A stretch of 64,000 nt of DNA from Dipteris shenzhenensis (Eukaryota > Polypodiophyta > Polypodiopsida > Gleicheniales): the NCBI GenBank assembly GCA_047967505.1, contig CM106539.1. One strand, given 5' to 3'. Shown here piece by piece: positions 1-11,162 of the stretch; position 1 is the first letter of the stretch; each line of letters starts with the position of its first letter. Both the position numbers and the translations under genes were made by a program. A model generated the notes under the pieces. It searched no databases. It was not told where the DNA came from and saw only the letters and a program-made list of their open reading frames with translations.

Positions 1-200
1 TTAGAATGAAGAGCACAATGAGATAACTGATAAATTTCTCAAATTCACACCAGAAGACATTTAAAAAACCACATCAAGTTAGACATGTCAAAATTGACAA
101 GAGAAAATAAGCGATGAGATACTGAAAGTGCTATGTAATTAGATCAACTAATACTTCCTATCTTTCTTCATTACAATGAGCATACAATAGTAAGACCATA

Positions 201-352
201 GCTCTGATACCATGTTGAGAGAGAAGAAGAAGAGATGATAGACACACCAAATAGACTCCCAAAGACTGATTCATATTGATCACTAGTTACACATATATAG
301 GTGAGACCTACTTCAAGTTAGGGAAAGCTATATATATAGCTCTAACAGTGGA
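201..352 (-). mobile_element. copia-type LTR fragment with primer-binding site (reverse orientation)
   Basis: Positions 201-212 read GCTCTGATACCA, the reverse complement of TGGTATCAGAGC, the primer-binding site that many plant copia elements use with initiator-Met tRNA. It abuts TGTTGAGAGAG at 213, which is the expected LTR terminus on the minus strand. The following ~140 bp recur in the same orientation at about 53,965-54,105, including the phrase ACACACCAAATAGACT. The LTR is truncated to the right. The leader of the element would run to the left and off the window. Confidence 0.7.
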
Positions 353-1430
353 CAATAAAGCAAATCCATGCATTGCTTCTAGGATAAAGACAAAGAAAGG
401 TGAAGAGGTAAACGTCAGGGCAACACTTGATAAATTTGAGGTTAAAAGGATGGTACCAAGTTTCAATAATAAGTCAAATTTAATGAAAATCTTGATTGTG
501 AGGTACAACTTGGAAGCACATTGAGCGATTGTGGAATCAATTGCATGGAAGACATAATAACAGGGTTTAAGTCTGTGGAAGAAAACATGAACAAGAAAAA
601 TGGAACCAAAAGATCAAAAATAGATAAAAATGCTCAGAGGTGAAAGAAGAGTAAAACAGATAAAGAGGACATTCCTTATGGTCCACCATTGATAGAGCCT
701 CTTGACATGATGCTACCTAATACCAAGAGATTAGAAATAGATGAGATGGAATTTGTGGTAGGTGCAAAGTCTTTAATGCAATGGAAATCTTACTATCCAT
801 TTGGATATGGGACAACTTTTGAAATTGATGTCAAAAGGCGTTATGAGGCAGGAGTTAGTCCTGTGTATAGGCCACATAATGAAAACGTGGTGTTAGGATT
901 GTTTATGGACTTTTGTAAAGCATGACACTCAGTGGACACAACCGCATACTTATTAGTACCCTTTGACAGAAGGAATAAACGTCCATTCAAGACTTTGAAA
1001 AAAGATGAGATTCATCGTGTGGACTACATTGTGATTTCTAGGCAACACTCAATTGAAGCTGCAAAAAGACTTCAAGATATAAAGGAAGTCATGTACCTTT
1101 GAAATGAGTTGTTGATTTTTTTTCTAGTGTTAATAGGTTTCGACGTGCTAGAATATTCATGAACTATCCAAATGTGGAGCTAGTTGAGCACTCAAGGATA
1201 GCAAACATTGTACATGCTAAAACTTTGAAGAGGTCCCCATACTTGGACCAACTCGCACATTCTAGGAAACAATGGGAAGCTTTCAGAAAGCCAGCCAGGC
1301 CAACAAAAGGACGTGATCATAGTGATCTATGGGATGCACGTATTCATAAGTTGTATAGATATATATGTTTATGTTTTGATTTGATCTTACATATTATAAT
1401 GCATCAATAATTCTCAATTACTTTGTCATG
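353..1430 (+). pseudogene. unrecognised decayed coding region
   Basis: Three successive open stretches in plus frames (689-925, 926-1,100 after one stop, 1,159-1,330) translate to ordinary-looking protein: charged, few low-complexity runs, with phrases such as PFGYGTTFEIDVKRRYEAG and HSRKQWEAFRKPARP. I do not recognise the family. A stop at about 923 and others separate the pieces, so it is broken. It lies just upstream of a CACTA C-terminal tail (1,575-1,800), so it could be internal CACTA sequence of a type not otherwise seen here, or a captured gene fragment. No function is claimed. Confidence 0.35.
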
Positions 1431-1574
1431 AGATAGAAATTCATCGAGATGACAAAGATGAGCCTTGACAAGCTCACATTTAAACACGACATCCACATGA
1501 TCACATCCTAAAAAGATATCTTTGAAAAGTGCATGACAATAGCAAAAATATACATAGCTGGTCAACTCCCTAAC

Positions 1575-1800
1575 ACATTGGAAAGATGAAGATCACAATA
1601 TGAGCCAAGAGGAAGATGCACATAATGACATCATGTACGGGAGGAAGATGGAGATCACGATATTGAGGAAGAAGAATCACCACACTTTATTGAAGAAGAT
1701 GATCAAGTCTTAGGTGAACATACGATGCCAGAGTACAATGATGATATAGGAGATCAACTCGGTATAGAGTTGGAGATAGACTTGTTTGGCATGCTAAACT
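1575..1800 (+). pseudogene. acidic C-terminal tail of a family-1 CACTA transposase (fragment)
   Basis: The DNA matches 14,860-15,110, the Glu/Asp-rich tail of the family-1 tnp2 gene, including the phrase for EYDDDIGDQLGIELEIDL. Small deletions disrupt the frame. It is followed directly by the 3' flank of a family-2 TnpA-type element end (from 1,814), so the two CACTA families are joined here by recombination or deletion. Confidence 0.65.
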
Positions 1801-1813
1801 TTGGCTATAAGAA

Positions 1814-2230
1814 TTGAATTACACAATGTGGAAATGGGATTCCTGTAACTACATAGCATACACAACATACACAGCATTCTATTCAAGCACACAAAATTTA
1901 AAAAATATTATGTAGCGTGTCTATCAGGGCATCTATAAATGTGTCTATATACACGTCTGTCTATTCAAGGGGCATCTATTTGCACCTCCATAGATGCATT
2001 TATAAACGCGTCTATAAATGTGTCTATAAGCACATTTATGGATGCGTTTGTCTGTTTTTTAAAATTTCTAGCAGAGCGTCTATTTACGCATCTATATGCG
2101 TGTCTATAGGCGCGTTTGTCTGCTATCTAGACGTGCCTTTAGACATAGGTCTGTACATATGCTAATAGATTTTAATTGAGTAAACGCATCTATGTGCACG
2201 TCTATAGGTACTTTGTCTTGTTTAATGTGT
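1814..2230 (+). mobile_element. TnpA-side terminus of a family-2 CACTA element (degenerate)
   Basis: It begins with GAATTGAATTACACAATGTGG, the same 3'-UTR-like segment seen at 34,860, 42,838 and (reversed) 43,245. It then carries a run of GCGTCTATA/TAGACGCG-type motifs, the sub-terminal repeats of this family, and ends with CTTTGTCTTGTTTAATGTG, a decayed version of the terminal repeat that elsewhere ends CTTTGTCTTGTTGTG. This is the outer end of an element whose body is missing. Confidence 0.65.
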
Positions 2231-2348
2231 AATGAGCACAAAAATTCAAATCGATCGAAGGGCAATTTGCAATATCTCTAGGCATTTCTATCTAAATATC
2301 TATATTCATTGTAAGTCTTCTAGTGTGAGAAGGTGTGTGTACATCTAT

Positions 2349-2595
2349 CTCGGGGAGGGTCAGTCATCATATGTAACCCTATCACATGAGTTCAACAAAA
2401 GGATATTTTTTATATCTAAAATTTACACCAATTAATATACATAAGGGAGTTTTTAAAATAACTTTGGGAAAAATTTACAGATTTGTATAGAAAAAGGGTA
2501 CATTTTATTAGTGAAGAATTTACAGATAAGGGAAATTACAAATAGTCCTTGAACGCACGTGATATGGAGGGTTTATACATAGTGAACCCCCCGAG
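2349..2595. mobile_element. MITE copy 1 (247 bp, G-rich TIRs, 8-bp TSD)
   Basis: The ends are inverted repeats (CTCGGGGAGGGTCA at left, AGTGAACCCCCCGAG at right). The flanks are an exact 8-bp duplication ACATCTAT at 2,341-2,348 and 2,596-2,603. The body is near-identical to copies at 8,423, 10,584 and 18,243. An 8-bp TSD is the mark of the hAT superfamily. It encodes nothing. Confidence 0.9.
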
Positions 2596-2597
2596 AC

Positions 2598-2603
<6 letters not shown>

Positions 2604-2647
<44 letters not shown>
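2604..2647. repeat. (GT)22 microsatellite
   Basis: An uninterrupted GT dinucleotide run starts immediately after the right target-site duplication of MITE copy 1. Confidence 0.98.
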
Positions 2648-2650
<3 letters not shown>

Positions 2651-2984
2651 TTTGTTAGACTATGTATGTTTAGGATGACATTTTCTTAATGTTAGAATGC
2701 GTGGCCTTCACTATAACTTTCAAGTCAACCGAGTGTTAATTTGCAATCTCTTGCGATGTGTGTAGCTTTATGTTATCAGATATTTATGGATCATAAATTG
2801 ACCCAAGGTCATTTTGCAAAGCTTGGAATTTATGGTCAAGACCACATTCTAGCTATCCTCAAATTGAAATAAGGTTAATCTAGAATCTCTAGGCATTGCT
2901 ACTAGCAATATCTTTCATTTGTGCATACTTAGAATTAGATATTCTCATGATGTAAGAAGGTATGTTAGGTAGTACAGCTTTCAA

Positions 2985-3780
2985 ATCAACCCAAGGTTTA
3001 TTCCAAAAGCCTCAATCTCTTGGCTGATACCATAAGCTAACACTTCTCAAATCTACCTAAGGTCGATTTCCATTCTCTAGATATTGCTATTTAAAATGTA
3101 TGTATGTTTATATATGTATGTCCTTGAGTGTGATTAACAACGTAGGATATGAATTTCCAAATCAACCCTCAAAAGATTTTCCAATGAGCACAATCGCTCG
3201 ATCAATTATCACTCTCAAAACATGTATTGAGGCATACAACACTCCCTCCTTCCTATTGAACCAGAAGGGAAAAGACAATATATGCTCCCAAAGAAGTAAT
3301 TTTATTCATGTTACTAGATAGATATATAGTCGATCAAAAGGGTTGAGTGTAGGCAAGCTATATATAGCTCCAATCTTTCAAACCAACCTAAGGTTGATGC
3401 CAAAATCCTCAATTTCTTGGTTGATACCACAAGCTAACACTTCTCAAATCTACCTAAGGTCGATTTCCATTCTCTAGATATTGCTATTTATAATGTGTGT
3501 ATGTTTATATATGTATATCCTTTATTGTGATCAAGAACATAGGATATGAATCTCCAAATCAACCATCAAAATATTTTCCAATGAACACAATCGCTCAAAA
3601 GTACCCAAGGTCAATTATCACTCTCAAAACATGTATTGAGGCATACAACCCTCCCTCCTCCCTATTGAACCAGAAGGGAAAAGACAATATATGCTCCAAA
3701 AGAAGTAATTTTATTCATGTTACTAGATAGATATATAGTTGATGAGTGAAAAGGTTTGAGTGTAGGCAAGCTATATCTAG
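2985..3780. repeat. tandem duplication, ~397-bp unit, two copies
   Basis: The block beginning near TTGGCTGATACC (3,020) recurs from TTGGTTGATACC (3,417) with a period of about 397 bp. The second copy has an extra ~12 bp around 3,599. Each copy ends in an LTR-like phrase (GGCAAGCTATAT). The short open frames inside are not credible genes. Confidence 0.85.
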
Positions 3781-4145
3781 CTCTAATAACTATATATAGC
3801 TATAACATCCCCGCTGAAACCAATACCTTTGGCTACGGATGAAAAAACCCTTGGGGATTTCAAGGGAAAAACCAAGGCACTATATAGATCTCTAGGAAAA
3901 ATAAAAGCTACAGCAATGGCATGTGATGAAGTATGTAGAGGGTGGGCTATAGGCTAAGTGCAGTGCAAATCGTGAGTGGACATCGTGATATAGTGTCGAA
4001 AGAAAAAAATAGGCAAAGATGGCCTCGGGACAAAATAGTGCAATTTGTGAGTGCACATCATGATGTTCTATGAAAAGAAGTACATAAAGGAAGGAGAGCC
4101 GATCTTCAAAATACCAAATTCATCGGAGAGAGCTCAGAACCAGGC
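3781..4145 (-). other. LTR-like remnant, otherwise no gene seen
   Basis: 3,805-3,900 (CCCCGCTGAAACC then GAAAAAACCCTTGGG) resembles 54,085-54,165, where the same phrases lie inside a minus-strand LTR. The rest, up to the sharp start of the inverted-repeat arm at 4,146, shows nothing I can name. Confidence 0.45.
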
Positions 4146-6224
4146 TTGTGGTAAAACCTTTGTGATAATATCTACAATCATATGAGTTGTTCTTGAGGGG
4201 TACGTGAAACATCATCAATCAAATCTAGTTACTTCGATTGATTGTTATAAATCTTCTTGTAGAAACTAGAAGAAGAATAGCCAAAATGTCCATAATAATA
4301 ACATTTCAATGATTGAGCAGTCTGTAGGTCTTTCCTTGGTAAAGAATGTTCCTGGTTGTATTGTTTAGGTTCATTGTTTGTTTTGGGTGTAGCCATTTCT
4401 GGTGAGATTCATGGAATATTTTGTATATAGGTATCTTTCTTGACCCATAGCTTATGCATTGCTCAACCGAATTCAGCAAACTTTGTCTTCAAGTTGTAGT
4501 ACACATTATAGCCTTAGGTCTTGAGTGCCTGCATGAGTATGATGATCTAGTCCTAGAGGAGGTAACTAAACTACCACCCCAGAGGGGAATTGACCACTCA
4601 ATTCATTTGATAGAAGAAGATGAGCTAATCCTCATAGCCATTCCAAAATGATACTTCTTAAAGCCATTGAACTCAAGACTCCATGTTGAAGCATGCCCAG
4701 ATTTCTTGGATCATTTTGAAGCTCTTCCAGATGCAAGAGTCAATGTGGGAACGACCATCCCGACACTCCAATAGCTCAAAATACTCTTAGATCATTACCA
4801 AGCTCTCCTTGATGAAAGACTTAATGTGGAAACAACCATCCTGACACCTGAATAGCTAAAAATAATCATGCCATCACTACCCTCCTCCTTGCAAGCATTC
4901 GTTACCAAACACAGTGGGTTGGCAAAAAATTTTGCACTACTTTGATCAGAACAATCCTTAGAGATGATTCAATGCAAAGAACACCAAGCCATTACAAATA
5001 TAGACAATCCCATTGCCCTCTTGACACAAATCAAGAATAATTGTTTCAAATTAAAAGAACAAGCAAAATCCTTAGCAACAATAATCATCAAACAAGGCAA
5101 ATCTTCCTGCATTGCTACCCACACACACGTGGGTCTTTGTCATCAAACAATAAGAAAACATGATGGAAGTACTTTAGCGACTATAGAATGGAAATGAATT
5201 GGCAAATTTGATGGATAATGAAGGAAGCTGATGATGAAATGACTGACATGTTGATACATCAATTTTGAACGACTAGGTCTCCAAGTGCTCCTATATAATC
5301 TGTGATCAACGGTTTGCTATATGAACAAAGCGGCAATATGCCACATGATATTAAATCACCTATGCATCAAAGACTTCCAAAGTCACAAGACCCCATTTAG
5401 GTATAGCTGGGACACACAAAGCAAAAAAATGAGGTTCTTTACATTGGTTGTTGACCAGAAGTATACCGTGTGGTTTATACTCTTACCACACGGTATCATA
5501 ACGTGACTACTATGTGGTATCTATCCATACCAAGTGATTTCATTTACCCCACATGGTCCCGCATCTACATCGTGTTTATTTTAGGGTGCCATGAGACACC
5601 ATCGATAACCTACCTATACTGCACGGTAGATGTCATATCGACATGTGTGACACACTGGAGCATTTGATTCAGAAGGATACACAATCCTAAACGTTGGCAT
5701 ACTATGCGGTGCAGGACGGTACCATGCCCAAATTTCTTGGATTGTTTCCAAGATCTTCTAGATGCAAGAGTCAATGTGGGAACGGCCATCTCAACACTCC
5801 AATAGCTCAAAATACTTTTAGATCATTGCCAAGCTCTCCTGGATGAAAGACTTAATGTGGAAATGACCATCTTGACACTTCAATTGCTAAAAAAAATTAT
5901 GCGATCACTACCCTCCTCCTTGCGAGCATTCGTTACCAAACAAAGTGGGTTGGCAAAACACTTCGCACTACTTTGATCAGAACAATCCTTAGAGATGATT
6001 CAATACAAAGAACATGAAGCCATTACAAATATAGACAAACCCATTGCCCTCTTCACACAAATTAAGGATAATTATTTTAAATCAAAAGAACAAACAAAAT
6101 CCTCAGCAACAATAATCATCAAACAACGAGGAAAATCTATGCATCAAAGCATTCCAAAGTCACAAGACCACATTTAGGTGTAGCTGGGACACACAAAGCA
6201 AAAAAACGAGGTTCTTTACATTGG
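4146..6224 (-). repeat. left arm of a ~2.08-kb inverted repeat (copia gag-region derived)
   Basis: The whole segment is the near-identical reverse complement of 55,971-58,048. Three conceptual 60-61-residue translations are identical in both arms and two others differ by two or three residues. On the minus strand its left end reads as the decayed zinc-knuckle region of a copia gag (compare 57,870-57,960). Inside are partly duplicated units: the segment at 4,790-5,080 recurs at 5,810-6,120. It is truncated at both sides relative to the partner locus, which continues into copia integrase. Confidence 0.85.
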
Positions 6225-7100
6225 TATATGGACAACTATCATTGCTAGCTCATTATTTAGTCCGAGATGAGCATGGGCATTGTCTCTATTACTCCTCTTG
6301 CGAGCATACTATGTTGACCTAAGACTTGGGACACCCACAACCTATATCCTTAATACCTTTCCTTCTCCTCCCTTGCCCACTAGTTCGTGCACGGTCAACA
6401 ATTTCAATGGAAATTGTATTGTGTGGTAGCACATGTCGGCAAATACAGTACATAGTTCCATTTGTGCTCTCCCTTCAGCTTGGCCTGCATCGGCATTTGC
6501 TTGGCCTGGGTCGGCATTTGCTTTTGAACCACTAGCCATCTTGGTCATATGGATGAGGACACTGACTGTTGCGTTTCCAATAGACCCTTTCTCCTTTTGG
6601 TTTTTTCTATGATTAGATATCTGCTTGGTCTGGGTCGGCATTTGCTTTTGAACCACTAGCCATCTTGGTCATATGGATGAGGACACTGACTGTTGCGTTT
6701 CCAATAGACCCTTTCTCCTTTTGGTTTTTTCTATGATTAGATATCTGTGACGCTTTCCATTAATTCATCTAGAGTACAGGATTGACCTCTCCATTGACAG
6801 GCAAGGCTACATTGCTTAGCTTCTCATATAGTTTCCATTGTCCTACTGGATCTCCAAACACTTGAGGGATAAATTGATCAAGTATCACTTTAACATCTGA
6901 CCATGTCATTCGAGCCAGCTCATGTAAATAAGGTCAATTATGTGGGATACCATTTGATCGCATACAAATTTTGAGCTTGCATGGGCTCAGATTTCTTTGT
7001 CACTCAATCCTATCAAGTGCTCGATCGTTGTCTTACGGGCAATCATCTGAATCTCAATCTTCAACTCCTCTTCCGTTGCCATCAAAAATGGGTGTGTAGA
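6225..7100 (-). pseudogene. decayed retroelement-like coding remnant with a 124-bp tandem duplication
   Basis: On the minus strand, several frames give protein-like text ending upstream at about 7,083 with a Met-rich start. I see motifs such as WSDVKVILDQFIP and VGQWKLYEKL, split by stops and frameshifts. It resembles a gag-like protein but I cannot name the family. The segment 6,501-6,624 is repeated as 6,625-6,747 (period 124, from TCGGCATTTGC at 6,511 to the same at 6,635). It adjoins the inverted-repeat arm. Confidence 0.35.
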
Positions 7101-7705
7101 GAGTGTAGTGATCTAGTGCATGCAGCAATGGTTTTGTAAGCACTCAAGCTTAAAATAAAGAACATCCAAAATACACATGCAAAATTGCAATGCTGGTGTA
7201 AAGTAAATTCCACTCAAAAGCAACATGCAACATGCAACATCATTAACGTTTCTAAATAACTTCCAATCCTTAGAAATAAACTACTAACTTTTCAAGGTAA
7301 TGGTATATTACATCAAGTAATTTTTTATCTTGCTAGATAATCCACTATTATAGCAATCACTACATGATCTTCTACTATTACAGGGCAAATTCCATAAAGT
7401 CACTATTGAGTGTAAATATATCACCTAGTGGAGGCAAGAACAAAAAACATATAATAGCACCACGTAACCAATACAATCTAGGTCAGCCTTGCCAATCACA
7501 TCCCATTGGGAAGAGTTTTATCGAGAGGACCCGACCGGAAAAAGCGAGCCATCATCTGGATAAAACTCGTCTCTACTAACACCTATGTACATAAATAGAT
7601 ATGATATATAAGAAGATCGAAGGGGGGGGAACCGATTGGCAGATGTGAGCCATCAACGGGCTTTGATCTTTACTATTATACATATCAATCGAGGTGAGGC
7701 GAATC
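7101..7705. other. no gene seen
   Basis: AT-rich sequence with scattered stops in all frames. The tail (7,480-7,690) has phrases such as GAGCCATCA that recur near 8,230-8,270, suggesting the divergent MITE at 7,706 landed in a repeat. Confidence 0.4.
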
Positions 7706-7966
7706 CTTGGGGGGTTCACTACTAAGAAACCCTATGTATCACGTGCGTTCAAGGGGTATTTAAGAAACCCCTCAACTAAAATTATTCCCCTAATAAAAAC
7801 CCCCCTCTTTACTTATGAACTAAGTGATTTTTTTCTAAAGTTGAATTTAAAACCCCCTCTTGTTATTGTAATCTTGCTAAAATTTCCCAAAATGTTGAAT
7901 TAAAATACTCCTCCTTTTGAATGCATGACATGGTATACTAAAACATTTTAGGGTGAACTCCTCGAG
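7706..7966. mobile_element. diverged MITE of the G-rich-TIR group (261 bp)
   Basis: The ends are CTTGGGGGGTTCAC and GTGAACTCCTCGAG, imperfect inverted repeats like the 247-bp family. It carries TATCACGTGCGTTCAAGG near the left end, as the family does near its right end. Flanks GGCGAATC / GTCAAATC agree at 6 of 8 positions, consistent with an old, mutated 8-bp target duplication. Confidence 0.65.
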
Positions 7967-8029
7967 GTCAAATCTGATTGTCCAAAGCAGATCATCTCCT
8001 AGCCTGACTGAGACATAAACAAGCATTTC

Positions 8030-8205
8030 TCCCTCTCTCTCTTTTACTCTCCCTCTCTCTATTTTCCTCTCTCTTTTACTTTTCCTCTCTCTATTTTCCT
8101 CTCTCTCTTTTACTCTCCCTCTCTTTCCTCTCTCTCTTTTACTCTCCCTCCCTCTCTTTCCTCTCTCTATCTCTCTCTTTCAATCCCTCTCTTTCCCTCT
8201 CTTAA
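8030..8205. repeat. CT-rich simple repeat
   Basis: Interrupted CTCTCTCTTTTACTCTCCCT-type pyrimidine run on the plus strand. Confidence 0.95.
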
Positions 8206-8275
8206 ATAGCCTACTGGCAATCAGCTAGGCGAGGTGAATCCGACCAGTCGAGGCGAGTCATCACCTGGCTCGATA

Positions 8276-8352
8276 GTTCTTAAAGCCATTGAACTTAAGA
8301 CTCCATGTTGAAGCATGCCCAGATTTCTTGGATCGTTTCCAAGCTCTTCTAG
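8276..8352. repeat. short fragment of the inverted-repeat-arm family
   Basis: The sequence from GTTCTTAAAGCCATTG to AAGCTCTTCTAGAT matches about 4,665-4,738 almost exactly, so it is a ~75-bp orphan piece of the same copia-derived repeat. It directly precedes the palindromic satellite. Confidence 0.8.
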
Positions 8353-8353
8353 A

Positions 8354-9720
8354 TCTGCATAAGCTTCTCTCATTCTCTATTTCGGCATAAGCTCATGCAT
8401 AAGCATGAGCTTATGCGGAAACCTTGGGGGGGTCACTCATCATATGTAACCCTATCACGTGAGTTCAACAAAAGGATATTTTTTATTTCTAAAATTTACA
8501 GAAATAAATATACATAAGGGACTATTTAAAATAGTTTTGGAAAAAATTTACAGATTTGTATAGAAAAGAGGTACATTTTATTAATGAAAAATTTACACAG
8601 ATAAGGGATTTTAGAAATATGCTTTGAACGCAGGTGGTATAGAGGGTTTATACATAGTGACCCCCCTGAGGCGGAAACTTAAGCATAAGCTCATGCTCAT
8701 GCATGAGCATAAGCATGAGCTTATGCTTATGCTTATGCATAAGCATAAGCATAAGCATAAGCTCATGCTTATACTCATGCGGAAATGGAGAATGAGCTTA
8801 TGTGGAAATAGAGAATGAGTTTCCGCATAAGCTTCTCTCATTCTCTATTTCCGCATAAGCTCATGCTCATGCATGAGCATAAGCTCATGCTCATGCATGA
8901 GCATAAGCTCATGCTTATGCTCATGCGGAAAAAGAGAAGGAGCTTATGCAGAAATAGAGAATGAGTTTTTGCATAAGCTTCTCTCATTCTCTATTTCCGC
9001 ATAAGCTCATGCATAAGCATGAGCTTATGCGGAAACTTAAGCATAAGCTCATGCTCATGCATGAGCATAAGCATGAGCTTATGCTCATGCGGAAAAAGAG
9101 AAGGAGCTTATGCGGAAATAGAGAAAGAGTTTCCGCATAAGCTTCTCTCATTCTCTATTTCCTCATAAGCTCATGCATAAGCATGAGCTTATGCGGAAAC
9201 TTAAGCATAATCTCATGCTCATGCATGAGCATAAGCATAAGCTTATGCTTATGCTCATGCATGAGCATGAGCTTATGCGGAAATAGAGAATGAGCTTATG
9301 CGGAAACTTAAGCATGAGCTCATGCTCATGCATGAGCATAAGCATGAGCTTATGCTCATGCAGAAAAAGAGAAGGAGCTTATGCGAAAATAGAGAATGAG
9401 TTTCCGCATCAGCTTCTCTCATTCTCTATTTCCACATAAGCTCATGCATAAGCATGAGCTCATACTCTCATTCTCTATTTCCGCATAAGCTCATGCATAA
9501 ACATAAGCTTATGCAGAAATAGAAGCATAAAGAAGGGGGAAACTTAAGCATAAGCTCATGCTCATGCATGAGCATAAGCATGAGCTTATGCTTATGCTTA
9601 TGCTTATGCTTAAGCATTAGCATAAGCATAAGCTCATGCTTATGCTCATGCATGAGCATGAGCTTATGTGAAATAGAGAAGGGGGAAAGAGAGAAGGGGG
9701 AATGAGAGAAGCATAAGCAT
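8354..9720. repeat. palindromic satellite of AAGCAT/GAGCAT hexamers
   Basis: Apart from the inserted MITE, the tract is built from ATAAGC, ATGAGC, GCTCAT and GCTTAT words arranged as nested palindromes (for example GCATAAGCTCATGC next to GCATGAGCTTATGC). Higher-order units of roughly 100-150 bp each include GAGAATGAG and TTCTCTCATTCTCTATTTCC. Both strands can fold into long hairpins. Open frames here are artefacts of the periodicity. Confidence 0.9.
8423..8670. mobile_element. MITE copy 2 (248 bp, 8-bp TSD)
   Basis: Ends CTTGGGGGGGTCACT and AGTGACCCCCCTGAG. Exact 8-bp duplication GCGGAAAC at 8,415-8,422 and 8,671-8,678, which is the repeat word of the satellite it interrupts. Body matches copies 1, 3 and 4. 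Confidence 0.92.
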
Positions 9721-9895
9721 AAGAGCATAAGAGGGAAAGGAAAGAGAGAAGGGAAAAGAGATGAGGGGGAAATAGAGAAGGGGGAAAGAGAGAATAAGAG
9801 AAGAGGAAAAAAAGAGAAGGGGGAAAAAGGAGAAGGGGGAAAAAAGAGAATAAGAGAAGGGGGAAGAACGAAAGAGTGGGAGGGGAAGAGAGGGT
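9665..9895. repeat. purine-rich simple repeat
   Basis: GAGAAGGGGGAAA-type run continuing out of the palindromic satellite. The long minus-strand open frame across it (Pro/Ser/Phe/Leu only) is a low-complexity artefact. Confidence 0.9.
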
Positions 9896-10272
9896 TCCTA
9901 TGCCCATCACTGTAGCTACCGCTTAAGGCACTAGCTACAGGCCAATGCAAATAACAAAAATAATAAATGGAAAAAAGAGGAAGCACTTACCCGAAATAGT
10001 ATGTCCCACTTGGTGTAGTGGACTGGCCCTACAAAAGAGAGAAAACAACCCATTTTTTCAAATAAGATGTTAGTGGAAGGAGGAGATTACAAAAGCAACT
10101 TCTTGAAGGGAGGAGATTGAGGAGACAAGGAGAAAGAGAAGGAAGAGAAATACAGAAAAAAGAGGTGAGTTTTCTTTCTTTCTTGAAATCTCGTTTTTTG
10201 TTTCAATCCTTTCAAAACAAGCGTGAAAACTAGTTTACAGGTTTAGCAATACAAGAAGAAACACTCACAAAA
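9896..10272. other. no gene seen
   Basis: A purine-rich stretch (10,060-10,170) and mixed sequence with stops in all frames. TGGTGTAGTG at 10,011-10,020 looks like a CACTA-type end, but nothing supports an element. Confidence 0.4.
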
Positions 10273-10583
10273 CTAAAGCTAACAAACAAGCAACCTACAT
10301 TGTTGAAACAAACTCACCTCTTGAAGAACTTCCTTCAAGAAACCAAAGAGGGAAAAGGATAGAGAGGGAGTACAAGAGGGAAGAGAAGGGTGAGGAGTGG
10401 CAAATAGAGTGGGAGGTTGCTTGGAATCTAAAGCTAACAAACAAGCAACCTACATTGTTGAAACAAACTCACCTCTTGAAGAACTTCCTTTCAAGAAACC
10501 AAAGAGGGAAAAGGATAGAGAGGGAGTACAAGAGGGAAGAGAAGGGTGAGGAGTGGCAAATAGAGTGGGAGGTTGCTTGGAAT
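10273..10583. repeat. tandem duplication, 155-bp unit, two copies
   Basis: CTAAAGCTAACAAACAAGC begins at 10,273 and again at 10,428. The two units differ by about one inserted T. MITE copy 3 inserted exactly where the second unit ends (CTTGGAAT), and a short further piece (CTTGGAATAGGTGGGAGG) follows the MITE. Confidence 0.9.
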
Positions 10584-10830
10584 CTCGGGGGGGTCACTCA
10601 TCATATGTAACCCTATCACGTGAGTTCAACAGAAGGATTTTTTTTATTTCTGAAATTTACAAAAATAAATATACATAAGGGACTATTTAAAATAGTTTTG
10701 GAAAAAATTTATAGATTTGTATAGAAAAGGGGTACATTTTATTCATGAAATTTTTTACAGATAAGGGACTTTTAATATAGGCCTTGAACGCACGTGATAT
10801 AGAGGGTTTATACATAGTGACCCCCCCGAG
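10584..10830. mobile_element. MITE copy 3 (247 bp, 8-bp TSD)
   Basis: Ends are the clean inverted repeat CTCGGGGGGGTCACT / AGTGACCCCCCCGAG. Exact 8-bp duplication CTTGGAAT at 10,576-10,583 and 10,831-10,838. This copy has the best-preserved ends of the family. Confidence 0.95.
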
Positions 10831-10953
10831 CTTGGAATAGGTGGGAGGTCGTCGAAAATAGGTGGGAGGAGATTTTGGGTTGCTTACTTGAGAGATTAGG
10901 GAATAGTATGAAGAAAACGCCGCACGTTTAGCGTTTCGGGTTTTAGCCCACAA

Positions 10954-11058
10954 CGTCGCTATATAGCGACGCTTATTCATCGCTATATAGCGACGTTTTT
11001 AATTAAAAACGTCGCTATATAGCGACGGAACAGAGGAAAGCGTCGCTATATAGCGACG
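10954..11058. repeat. left sub-terminal palindrome array of element A
   Basis: Four copies of the palindrome CGTCGCTATATAGCGACG or a near-complete form, at 10,954-10,971, 10,981-10,995, 11,010-11,027 and 11,041-11,058. In En/Spm such sub-terminal motifs bind the element's TnpA protein. Here that role is inferred from position only. Confidence 0.9.
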
Positions 11059-11162
11059 CTTACTGTCACTTTTTTGATGTGGCCTCAAGAGAAGCTCAAA
11101 CATGCTATTTTATAATTGTCAATATCTCCTCTTCATGCTCTGTTGTGATTTTATAAGTGTAG

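Noticed and set aside
3100-3730. Two similar 73-77-residue frames as a duplicated small gene
   Set aside because: They are the two copies of a 397-bp non-coding tandem repeat; similarity extends equally outside the frames.
4964-6177. Conserved short frames identical between both inverted-repeat arms as genes
   Set aside because: Identity is explained by near-identity of the whole 2.08-kb DNA arms; the frames have no domain and occur on both strands.
8670-9720. CRISPR-like regular repeats
   Set aside because: There are no unique spacers of constant length; units are nested palindromes in an evidently eukaryotic, plant-type context.
9468-9986. 172-residue minus-strand open frame
   Set aside because: Covers the hexamer satellite and an adjacent purine tract; no domain, and its periodicity equals that of the DNA repeat.
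10011-10020. TGGTGTAGTG as a CACTA terminus (and possible left partner of element A)
   Set aside because: On its own it matches CACTACACCA, but no sub-terminal array, coding part or partner end lies beside it, and it does not match A's right terminus.
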